In this document: positions 18,001 to 24,803 of the stretch, piece by piece
Position numbering within the stretch: the stretch's first letter is position 1
Layout: each line of letters opens with the position of its first letter
DNA from: JAWVFM01 sp963841455
GTDB taxonomy: Bacteria; Actinomycetota; Thermoleophilia; Solirubrobacterales; 70-9
Assembly: GCA_963841455.1 (NCBI GenBank)
Contig: CAWJCU010000003.1
Location: 62,001-126,000 of the forward strand
Direction of reading: 5' to 3'
Length of the DNA: 64,000 nt
Position numbers and translations under genes: made by a program
Notes under the pieces: generated by a model
Seen by the model: only the letters and a program-made list of their open reading frames with translations
Told to the model about the DNA's origin: nothing
The model's database searches: none

Positions 18001-18028
18001 CCAATACTATACATACTGAAGTAAAGGC
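18001..18028 (-). promoter_or_regulatory. AT-rich promoter candidate for the trxA operon
   Basis: This is one of the few AT-rich patches in the window. On the minus strand it reads TTTACT, then TATAGTATTGG after a short spacer, with the direct repeat AGTAT-GTAT-AGTAT. TATAGT or TAGTAT could be the -10 element, about 35-45 bases before the trxA start. The repeated AGTAT units could be an operator. Confidence 0.4.
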
Positions 18029-18077
18029 CGAGGGCCGGACGTTACACCGGCTCGGCAGCATACGCGCCGCGCTGGAT

Positions 18078-18794
18078 TCAGTGCCGGCGCAGCCGCATCG
18101 CCGGGACCTTGAGCGCGGCCTCGAGCACGATCTGGCCGCTCATCTTCGACTCCCCCACCCGCCGGTCGCGGAAGGTGATGGGGACCTCTACGACGCGAAA
18201 CCCGGCCCGGATCGCGCGATAGGTCGTCTCGACCTGGAACGCGTAGCCCGCGGTCGAGATCGAGTCGAGGTCGATCGCCTCGAGCACCTCGCGCCTAAAG
18301 GCCTTGAACCCGCCGGTCAGGTCATGGATCCCCACGCCGAGAAGCGCGCGCGCGTAGGCGCTTCCCCCGCGGCTGATCGCGCGCCGCAGCGGGCCCCAAT
18401 CGGCGACGCCGCCGTCGGCCATGTAGCGCGAGCCGAGCACCACATCATTGTGCTCGAGCCCGTCGAGCAACCTGGGGAGGTCCGCGGGGTCGTGGGAGAA
18501 ATCAGCATCCATTTGCGCGATCGTCCCCGCGCCGCCGGCGAGGGCCCTCTGGAAGCCCGCCACGTAGGCGGGGCCGATCCCCATCTTCGCCGGGCGGTGG
18601 ATGACGGCGACGTCAGGGTCTCGCGCCGCCAGGCGGTCGGCGATCTCGCCGGTGCCGTCAGGGGACGAGTCGTCGACGACGAGGACGCGGCGAGAGGGAG
18701 GGAGGCGCTCGAGCGCAGCCGTCGCGATCGCCTCGATGTTCTCGGCTTCGTCGTAGGTGGGGATGACGAGCCACGTCTCAGCGGCCGGATCCAT
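18078..18794 (-). CDS. Polyprenol monophosphomannose synthase (GT2 family)
   Basis: Transfers mannose from GDP-mannose to a polyprenyl phosphate at the membrane face, giving the donor used for extracytoplasmic mannosylation. The GT2 fold is evident: VIPTYDEAENI at the N-terminus, VVDDSSPDGTGEIAD with the first aspartates, QMDADFSHDP as the DxD block, and ITFRDRRVGESKMS near the C-terminus, which is diagnostic for the DPM1/Ppm1 group. No membrane helix is present in its 238 residues. The ATG lies 6 bases after TAGATT (18801-18806), divergent from polX. Confidence 0.88.
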   Translation of the reverse strand: MDPAAETWLVIPTYDEAENIEAIATAALERLPPSRRVLVVDDSSPDGTGEIADRLAARDPDVAVIHRPAKMGIGPAYVAGFQRALAGGAGTIAQMDADFSHDPADLPRLLDGLEHNDVVLGSRYMADGGVADWGPLRRAISRGGSAYARALLGVGIHDLTGGFKAFRREVLEAIDLDSISTAGYAFQVETTYRAIRAGFRVVEVPITFRDRRVGESKMSGQIVLEAALKVPAMRLRRH

Positions 18795-18828
18795 CGCGCC
18801 AATCTAGACAGGCGAGCCTCTATCTAGA

Positions 18829-20583
18829 GTGAAGAGCGCCGTGGGAAACCCTGAGATCGCGAGCGCCTTCGCCGACCTGGCGACCCTGTACGAGCTCGAC
18901 GGCGCCGTCCGCTACCGGGTCCTCGCCTACCGCGAGGCGGCCCGTGTTATCCGCCAGAGCCCGGTCTCCGTCGCCGAGCTCGCACGCGAGGGTCGGGCGA
19001 CCGAGCTGCCGGGAATCGGCAAGACGCTGGAGACCAAGATCGTCTCGCTGGTCGAGACGGGCGAGATCGCCTCGATGACGAAGCTTCTCGCGAAGTACCC
19101 GGCGTCCCTCATCGAGGTCACCCGCGTGCCCGGCCTCGGCGCGAAAACCGCCCGCCGGCTCTACGACGAGCTCGGGGTCGAGTCGCTCGACGACCTGCGG
19201 GCGGCCGCGGAGGGGCAGAAGATCAGGGGCCTGCGGGGGCTGGGGCCGAAGGCCGAGGAGAACGTGCTCGCCTCGCTCGAGCGCCTGGGCGGCGAGGGTG
19301 CCTCCGAGCGCGTACTGCTCTCGGAGGCGCTTCCGGTCGCCGAGGAGCTCGCCGAGGTCCTGCGCCTCGAACAGACCTGCGAGGAGGTCGAGGTCGCGGG
19401 ATCCGCCCGCCGCATGGCCGAGACCTGCAAGGACATCGACCTGATCGCCACCGCGTCCGATGCCGTGGCACTCGGGCGGTCCCTCGCCGAGCACCCCCTG
19501 ATCGCCGGCGCCGGCAAGCCCGGAGCGGCCGGCACCCGCGCGACCACCAACAACGGCATCAACGTCGACCTGCGCGTTGTCCCCCCGGAGGCGTACGGGA
19601 ATCTCCTTCAGCACTTCACCGGCTCGGCGGAGCACAACGTGAAGCTCCGAGAGCGGGCGGTGAAGATGGGCCTCTCGGTCTCGGAGAACGGGATCGTTGA
19701 CTCCGAGAGCGGCGCGGTGTCGCGATACCGAACGGAGGCCGAGGTCTACGAGAGGATCGGGCTCCCCTACATTGAGCCCGAGCTGCGCGAGGGCGGCGGC
19801 GAGATCGCCGCCGCCGCAACCGGGGAGCTTCCCGACCTCGTCTCGATCGACGACATCCGCGGCGATCTGCATTCCCACACCACGCTCTCCGACGGCAAGG
19901 CCTCGCTGGAGGAGATGGCCGAGGCGGCGCGGGGGCGAGGGTACGCCTACCTGGCGATCACCGACCACTCGGCCTCGCACGGGTTCGGCAACCACGTCAC
20001 GGCCGAGGCCTTGGAGAGCAGGATCGAGGAGATCCGCGATTGGAACGCCCAGGCCCCGCGCGGGTTCCGCCTCCTCGCCGGCTCCGAGGTGAACATCGGC
20101 ACCGACGGCAAGCTCGACTACCCGGAGGAGCTGCTCGAAGAGCTGGACTGGGTCATGGCAAGCGTGCACACGTCGTTCAGGATCTCGCGCAAGGCGATGA
20201 CGGAGCGTGTCATCACCGCGATCGAAAACCCGCTCACCGACTGCATCGGCCACCTCACCGGTCGCCTGATCAACCGCCGCGAGCCCTACGACGTCGACGT
20301 CGAGGCCGTCGCCGAGGCCGCGGCTCGCACCGGCACGATGCTCGAGATCAACGGCAACCCCAACCGGCGCGACCTCTCCGAGCGCCACGCCCGGCTCGCG
20401 GCGGATGCCGGCGTGCTGATCTGCGTCAACACCGACGCGCACCAGGTGCGGACGCTGGGGAACATCACCTATGGCCTGGGGACCGCCCGTCGCGCGTGGC
20501 TGACCGCCGCCGAGGTGGGCAACACGCGGCCACTGCGCAGCCTTCAGGCCCTGCGCCCACGCAAGCGCAAGCGCAAGCGCTAG
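18829..20583 (+). CDS. polX: DNA polymerase/3'-5' exonuclease PolX
   Basis: Family X repair polymerase with a C-terminal PHP exonuclease. The N-terminal helix-hairpin-helix regions (GIGKTLETKI, PGLGAKTARRL, GLRGLGPKAE) bind DNA; the polymerase site has GSARRMAETCKDIDL and INVDLRV, which supply the three acidic ligands. The PHP domain has DLHSHTTLSDG, ITDHSAS, SVHTS, INGNP and NTDAH. The GTG at 18829 gives 584 residues; a GTG at 18841 (MGNPEIAS) is also plausible because TAGAGT precedes it. The C-terminus ends in an unusual basic repeat (KRKRKR) encoded by a GCAAGC tandem repeat. Confidence 0.93.
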   Translation: MKSAVGNPEIASAFADLATLYELDGAVRYRVLAYREAARVIRQSPVSVAELAREGRATELPGIGKTLETKIVSLVETGEIASMTKLLAKYPASLIEVTRVPGLGAKTARRLYDELGVESLDDLRAAAEGQKIRGLRGLGPKAEENVLASLERLGGEGASERVLLSEALPVAEELAEVLRLEQTCEEVEVAGSARRMAETCKDIDLIATASDAVALGRSLAEHPLIAGAGKPGAAGTRATTNNGINVDLRVVPPEAYGNLLQHFTGSAEHNVKLRERAVKMGLSVSENGIVDSESGAVSRYRTEAEVYERIGLPYIEPELREGGGEIAAAATGELPDLVSIDDIRGDLHSHTTLSDGKASLEEMAEAARGRGYAYLAITDHSASHGFGNHVTAEALESRIEEIRDWNAQAPRGFRLLAGSEVNIGTDGKLDYPEELLEELDWVMASVHTSFRISRKAMTERVITAIENPLTDCIGHLTGRLINRREPYDVDVEAVAEAAARTGTMLEINGNPNRRDLSERHARLAADAGVLICVNTDAHQVRTLGNITYGLGTARRAWLTAAEVGNTRPLRSLQALRPRKRKRKR

Positions 20584-20597
20584 CGCTAGCGCTAGCC
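20561..20597. repeat. Hexamer tandem repeat at the polX 3' end
   Basis: The sequence runs as about three GCAAGC units followed by three GCTAGC units (the latter self-palindromic), crossing the polX stop codon. The first units encode the Lys/Arg tail and a TAG in the next unit ends the protein. The repeat directly abuts copy 2 of the palindromic element. Slippage in such a repeat would change the length of the PolX tail. Confidence 0.7.
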
Positions 20598-21206
20598 GCG
20601 CGAGCGCCGAAAACCGTCGACCCTGACGACGGAAGTCGGCGCTCGCGAGCGGATTTCCAGGCGCTCGGTGGCTCGCGGGGGTGGCGGCGGGTGGCCGGCC
20701 GGCATCCTGTCGCGGCCCAGCCCCGGTGTGCGCACGAGCCGCAGCGGCTCGAAGGCGTTCGAGGGCTCGACGTAGAAGCGGACCCCGTCGCGCTCCTCGA
20801 TCGCCGTGACGGCGGCCTCGCGATGGCGCCAAGAGAGCGCGACCCCGATCGCGTACCCAGCGCCGATCGCCGCGATCTGCGGCGCGATCGCGGCGAGGCC
20901 GCCGGCGAGGATGGCGAAGACCGCGATCGGCCACAGACGGGCGAACGCGATGCGCCCGGGGCTTTCCACCGGCAGCGAGGTCGTCGTGCGCGCTCCGGCG
21001 AGCACCCGCCGAACCTGTTCAGCCGCGCGGGTGCCGCGACCCAGCCAGATGCCCGCGACCGCGGCGATCACCCACCACGCGCCGGCAACGACGAGAGCCG
21101 TCTGATCGGCCTCCTGGGCGGCCACGAGGACGGCGATCGCCCCGAGCCCGGTCGCCACGGCGGCGACGAGGAGCACGGTGACGCGGAGAAGGTCGACGAA
21201 GGGCAC
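20592..21206 (-). CDS. Membrane protein of unknown function (204 aa)
   Basis: The GTG at 21206 follows GAGGAGG by 7 bases; the site sits inside the end of otsB, so the two are coupled. Four hydrophobic segments are visible: two in the first 60 residues and two around residues 85-130, followed by a cytosolic domain of about 75 residues with REAAVTAIEERDGVRFYVEPS. I do not recognise a family. The last 18 residues are encoded by the palindromic repeat at 20599-20650, so the repeat appears to have inserted into or replaced the original 3' end. Confidence 0.65.
   Translation of the reverse strand: MPFVDLLRVTVLLVAAVATGLGAIAVLVAAQEADQTALVVAGAWWVIAAVAGIWLGRGTRAAEQVRRVLAGARTTTSLPVESPGRIAFARLWPIAVFAILAGGLAAIAPQIAAIGAGYAIGVALSWRHREAAVTAIEERDGVRFYVEPSNAFEPLRLVRTPGLGRDRMPAGHPPPPPRATERLEIRSRAPTSVVRVDGFRRSRG
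20599..20650. repeat. Dispersed palindromic repeat, copy 2
   Basis: The arms are CGCGAGCGCCGA (20599-20610) and TCGGCGCTCGCG (20636-20647), 12 bp perfect, around a core containing CGTCGAC and CTGACGACGGAAG. The core is the reverse complement of the copy at 13404-13458. This copy lies between the convergent polX and membrane-protein genes and forms the C-terminal codons of the latter. Confidence 0.8.
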
Positions 21207-21208
21207 GC

Positions 21209-22015
21209 TCAGTCCTCCTCGGCAAGGGCCCGCAACACCTCGAGAAAGCCGGTGGTGCCCTGCACGACGATGTCGCCTCGGTAACTGAGTCCCCATGGTG
21301 CCTCATCGGAGTCGACACCGACCCTCACCGCCGCTCGCAGCTCGCCGGCGCTCGCCATCTCGCCAAGCGCGTCGAACGCGTCGAGATCGGTCCGGTCGTC
21401 GCCCCCGAAGAGCGCGAGGTCGACGCCGCGACCCGCGATCAGCGCGCGCGCAGCCGAGCCCTTGTCGACGGCCTCGGTCGGGCGAAGCTCCAGCACCTGG
21501 CGGCCCCAGTGCGGAAAGAGGCCCCGCTTGGCCGCGACGGAGGCGATCTCCTCCACGGCGCGGCGCGCCCGCTCGGCGTCGGGGGCGCCCCGCCAATGGA
21601 TCGCCTGGATCGGGCCCTTGTCCTCGGTCCGCAGGCCGGCGTCGGAGAGGTCGTGATCGTCCAGCCCTGAGACGAGCTCGCGCGCCAGCTCGGCGCGCTC
21701 GGCGAGCTCCTCCGCCACGACGGGGCGATCCGCGCCTGGCTCGAGGAGCTCGAGGCCGTGGTTGCCGGCGTAGACCGCGCCGTCGACTCCCACCATGCGA
21801 CGCGCCTCGAGCGCGGGCCGGCCGGTGACGAGCGCCACGAGCGCATACCGCTCGCAGAGCTGCGACAGCACCTCGCGCGCCTCCTCGGGAACGGCTGCGT
21901 CCTTCGGGTCGGTGACGATCGGCGCGAGCGTGCCGTCCACGTCAGAAAGGACCGCTGAGCGGCGCGGCTCTCGTCGAAGCGGCGCGAGCAGCTCCGCGGC
22001 GTCGGCTCCCAGCAC
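21209..22015 (-). CDS. otsB: Trehalose-6-phosphate phosphatase
   Basis: HAD-superfamily phosphatase that removes phosphate from trehalose 6-phosphate. Motif I is SDVDGTLAPI, with both catalytic aspartates; motif II is VALVTGR; the Lys motif lies in EAVDKGSAA; motif IV is FGGDDRTDLDAF. No OtsA synthase is in the window. I prefer the GTG at 22015 (268 residues), which lies 6 bases from a GATACT hexamer at 22022-22027; the ATG at 22036 would place the start codon over the divergent gene's start. Confidence 0.88.
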   Translation of the reverse strand: MLGADAAELLAPLRREPRRSAVLSDVDGTLAPIVTDPKDAAVPEEAREVLSQLCERYALVALVTGRPALEARRMVGVDGAVYAGNHGLELLEPGADRPVVAEELAERAELARELVSGLDDHDLSDAGLRTEDKGPIQAIHWRGAPDAERARRAVEEIASVAAKRGLFPHWGRQVLELRPTEAVDKGSAARALIAGRGVDLALFGGDDRTDLDAFDALGEMASAGELRAAVRVGVDSDEAPWGLSYRGDIVVQGTTGFLEVLRALAEED

Positions 22016-22020
22016 CCGTC

Positions 22021-22027
22021 TAGTATC
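22021..22027. promoter_or_regulatory. Overlapping divergent -10 hexamers for otsB and the TauE/SafE pair
   Basis: On the plus strand TAGTAT (22021-22026) lies 8 bases before ATG 22035. On the minus strand GATACT (22022-22027) lies 6 bases before GTG 22015. The two promoters share the same seven bases, so polymerase can use only one direction at a time. Confidence 0.45.
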
Positions 22028-22034
22028 GCCGCCC

Positions 22035-22397
22035 ATGCCGCGCGAGCGATTGCTGAAGCTCGGGCTTATCGCGACCGCGGCGGGCGCCTTCAGCGCCCTG
22101 TTCGGAGTCGGCGGGGGAACCGTGATCGTGCCGCTCCTGATCTTCTGGCTCGGCTATCAGGAGCGGGAGGCGGCGGGCACGAGCCTCGCGGCGATCGTCG
22201 TCATCGCCGCCTTCGCGGCGATCGGGCAGGGCATCGAGGGCAACGTGAGCATTCCGAAGGGACTCCTCGTCGCCCTGCCGGCGATCGGCGGCGTGATCGC
22301 CGGCACCGCGCTCCAGCAGCGAATCTCGGAACGCCTGGTGGCGCTTCTGTTCGCCGCCCTCATCGTCGCCGTCGCAGTCGAGCTGATCGTCCCCTGA
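22035..22397 (+). CDS. TauE/SafE family transporter, N-terminal half protein
   Basis: 120 residues with four hydrophobic helices. It matches the first repeat of the TauE/SafE (DUF81) family of anion exporters: the GVGGGTVIVPLL motif, which marks each repeat, is near residue 24. Full-length members have two such repeats and about 250 residues. Here the second repeat is a separate gene whose ATG overlaps this stop codon (TGATGG), so the two products probably form a heterodimer. The substrate (sulfite, sulfoacetate or another organic anion) cannot be read from sequence. Confidence 0.8.
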   Translation: MPRERLLKLGLIATAAGAFSALFGVGGGTVIVPLLIFWLGYQEREAAGTSLAAIVVIAAFAAIGQGIEGNVSIPKGLLVALPAIGGVIAGTALQQRISERLVALLFAALIVAVAVELIVP

Positions 22398-22819
22398 TGG
22401 AGTACGTGCTGGCGGCGGCATTCGGATTCGCGGGCGGCGCGGTCGGTGGCCTGCTCGGCGTCGGCGGGGGGATCCTGTTCGTTCCCGGCCTGGTGATCTG
22501 CCTCGACCAGACCCAGCTCCACGCGGAGTCGACGTCGCTCCTCGCGATCGTGCCGGTGGCGATCGTCGGAGCGTGGCGGCAACACGGCTACGGCAACGTG
22601 CGGGTCCGCGACGGCATCGTGATCGGCGTCCTCTCACCGATCGGTGTGCTGATCGGCGTTCTCGTCTCGAACGCCGTATCGCAGCGTGCGCTGGAGCTCG
22701 CGTTCGCGGTGCTGCTGCTGTTCGTCGCCGCGCAGCTGATCAGGCGGGCGGTCAGAGCGCCGGCGGCGGTCGAAAAGGGGCAGCGAGGGGGGTTGGACTC
22801 GGGCGGCCGCCCGCTCTGA
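22397..22819 (+). CDS. TauE/SafE family transporter, C-terminal half protein
   Basis: 140 residues with four hydrophobic helices and the repeat motif GVGGGILFVPGLV near residue 22. It overlaps the previous gene by one base, which implies translational coupling. The final 25 residues are polar and Arg/Gly-rich. Together with the preceding gene it makes the equivalent of one standard TauE/SafE exporter split at the midpoint between its two repeats. Confidence 0.8.
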   Translation: MEYVLAAAFGFAGGAVGGLLGVGGGILFVPGLVICLDQTQLHAESTSLLAIVPVAIVGAWRQHGYGNVRVRDGIVIGVLSPIGVLIGVLVSNAVSQRALELAFAVLLLFVAAQLIRRAVRAPAAVEKGQRGGLDSGGRPL

Positions 22820-22925
22820 TGCGGCTAACACCCCATATACGGTGCATAACCCGCATCACGACCGAGTTGGCCTCTCCCTAGCTGACCCGTCCTCTGACCA
22901 CGTCGCTCTGAGCCCGTCCCTGTGC

Positions 22926-23861
22926 CTACGCCCCGTGCTCGAGCGCGTTCTTGACCGTGGCATCCAGCGCGTTCAGCCGGTAGAGCGCCAGCGCCTCCGC
23001 CGACGGGAAGCCGCTTCGCGTCGCGCCACCGCTCGGCCGGCCCCGAGCCGGGCCCTGATCGGCGCCGTGATGGCAAAGCACGCATCCGAGCAGAGAGAGG
23101 CGTCGGTGCTCGTCCAGGTTGCGCGCAGCGGCGCCGACGATCTCGGCGCCGATCACGAGGTGCCCGAGCGCGCGGCCCTCCTCGCTCAGCTCGATCTCTG
23201 CGCCGAGGGTGAACTCCCTCACCTTGCCGACGTCGTGGACGAGAGCGGCGGCCATGAGGAGGTCGGAGTCGAGCTTGGGATGAAGCTGGCAGACCTCGGT
23301 GACGAGGGTTCCGACCGAGACCGTGTGCTCCAGCAGGCCGCCGAGGTAGGCGTGATGCCCCGCGCGGCTGCACGGGGCGCGCCGGAACTCACTGCGGACC
23401 GGCTCGCTCATCACGGTTCGCTCGACGACGCCGGCGAGCCCCGGGTCGTGCACCTCGCGAGCGAGGTGCTCTAGAAACCCCTCGAGCTCGTCGACCGAGC
23501 GGTAGGCGGTGGGCAGGAACTCGGCCGGGTCGTAGCGGCTGGGCTCGATTCGCCGCACGTCGTCGAGCTCGGCAACGAGCTCGCCGCGATACCGCTCTGC
23601 CCGGCCGGCGACCGCCACAGCGTCGCCGCGCTCGAAGCGCATGCCGAGCCGGTCGGCCTCGCGGAACACGCGGGCCTGCGCGGTGCCTGTGCGGTCACGG
23701 AGCTCGAGAGCCAGATAGGTCGAGCCGTTTCGCGAGGTGAGCCGGTCGCGGCGCACGCAGGCAAAGCGCCCCTCGAACCGACGGCCGGGCCGTAGCTCGG
23801 ACACCGTCGCGACGGCCCTGTCTCGAACCGCTGTGTCTCGCTCGACGGCCGCAGCTTCCAT
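22926..23861 (-). CDS. 3'-5' exoribonuclease YhaM family (OB-fold plus HD domain)
   Basis: 311 residues. The N-terminal half is an OB-fold (GRFACVRRDRLTSRNGSTYLALELRDRTGTAQARVF) that binds nucleic acid. The C-terminal half is an HD metal-dependent phosphohydrolase domain with HHAYLGGLLEHT, ALVHDVGK, GHLVIGAEIV and LCHHG supplying the His/Asp ligands. This is the architecture of YhaM/CBF1, a 3'-5' exoribonuclease. ATG 23861 was chosen because upstream residues do not belong to the family; the frame is open to 24494 as a shadow of the PAC2 gene. Confidence 0.82.
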   Translation of the reverse strand: MEAAAVERDTAVRDRAVATVSELRPGRRFEGRFACVRRDRLTSRNGSTYLALELRDRTGTAQARVFREADRLGMRFERGDAVAVAGRAERYRGELVAELDDVRRIEPSRYDPAEFLPTAYRSVDELEGFLEHLAREVHDPGLAGVVERTVMSEPVRSEFRRAPCSRAGHHAYLGGLLEHTVSVGTLVTEVCQLHPKLDSDLLMAAALVHDVGKVREFTLGAEIELSEEGRALGHLVIGAEIVGAAARNLDEHRRLSLLGCVLCHHGADQGPARGRPSGGATRSGFPSAEALALYRLNALDATVKNALEHGA

Positions 23862-23891
23862 CGCATCGATGTTGAACCGGCGCTCGGACGA

Positions 23892-23897
23892 TAGATT
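23892..23897 (+). promoter_or_regulatory. TAGATT -10-like hexamer, 6 nt before a start codon
   Basis: TAGATT is followed by six bases and the GTG at 23904 of the PAC2 gene, as expected for a leaderless transcript. A TTGAAC at 23872-23877 could serve as a weak -35 box, but its spacing is short. Confidence 0.45.
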
Positions 23898-23903
23898 CGC
23901 CCG

Positions 23904-24803
23904 GTGAACGCGCTCGATGCGCTGATTTGGGAGGGCGAGCCGCCCCCGCTGCGCTCGCCGGTGCTCGTGGCGGCGTTCGCGGGCTGGAACGATGCCGCCA
24001 GCGCGGCAACGGCGGCGCTCGAGGCGGTCGCGGCCGCGCTCGAGGCCGAGCCGCTCGCTCGGATCGACCCGGAGGAGTTCTACGACTTCCAGGTCAACAG
24101 GCCCACGATCCGCCTCACCGAGGGGCAGGCCCGCCACGTCGACTGGCCGTCGAACGTGATGCTGAGCGCCCGCGTTCCCGGGGCGGAGCGCGACCTCGTG
24201 CTGCTGTCCGGAATCGAGCCGAACGTGCGCTGGCGCACGTTCACCGACGCGATCGTCGGCGCGGCTGACCGCCTGGGCGTGGAGATGGTCGTGACGCTCG
24301 GCTCGCTGATCGCCGACGTGGCCCACACCCGCCCTGTGCCGATCACGGGCCTCGCCTCGGATCCCGAGCTGGTCGAGCGCCTGGGGCTGTCCCGATCGAC
24401 CTACGAGGGGCCGACGGGGATCGTGGGGATCGTCCACGACGCCTGCCGCCGCCACGAGATCACCTCGGCGAGCCTCTGGGCCGCCATCCCCCACTACGTC
24501 GCGGCGGTGCCGAACCCCAAGGCCGCCCTTGCGCTGCTTAGGCGCCTCGAGGGCTTCACGGGCGTCGCGGTCGAGGCCTCGGAGCTCGAGGATGCCGCGG
24601 AGCAGTTCGACGATCAGGTCGACCGCGCCGTGGCGGCAAACCCCGAGATCGCCCAGCTCGTCACGCAGCTCGAGGAGGCGCAGGCCGAGGCGGAGGAGCT
24701 CGACCTGGGTGGTGACGTCCCGTCAGGCGACGCGATCGCCCAGGAGTTCCAGCGGTTCCTGCGACAGCAGGGGTCCGAGGACCCGCCGCCCGAGGATTCC
24801 TAG
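23904..24803 (+). CDS. PAC2 family protein (proteasome assembly chaperone-like)
   Basis: 299 residues. The family blocks PVLVAAFAGWNDAASAA, VTLGSLIADVAHTRPVPI, GPTGIVGIV and the conserved Trp-Ala-Ala-Ile-Pro-His-Tyr (SLWAAIPHYVAAVPNPKA) are all present. Actinobacterial PAC2 proteins resemble eukaryotic and archaeal proteasome assembly chaperones, but the bacterial role is not established. The C-terminal 60 residues are acidic and probably coiled coil. The GTG start follows TAGATT by 6 bases. It is divergent from the YhaM-like gene; its stop codon overlaps the helicase stop on the opposite strand. Confidence 0.83.
   Translation: MNALDALIWEGEPPPLRSPVLVAAFAGWNDAASAATAALEAVAAALEAEPLARIDPEEFYDFQVNRPTIRLTEGQARHVDWPSNVMLSARVPGAERDLVLLSGIEPNVRWRTFTDAIVGAADRLGVEMVVTLGSLIADVAHTRPVPITGLASDPELVERLGLSRSTYEGPTGIVGIVHDACRRHEITSASLWAAIPHYVAAVPNPKAALALLRRLEGFTGVAVEASELEDAAEQFDDQVDRAVAANPEIAQLVTQLEEAQAEAEELDLGGDVPSGDAIAQEFQRFLRQQGSEDPPPEDS

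Noticed and set aside
18820..20934. 704-codon open frame antisense to polX
   Set aside because: It is antisense to polX and the adjacent gene, and lacks conserved motifs; the repeat at its start explains its overlap with other frames.
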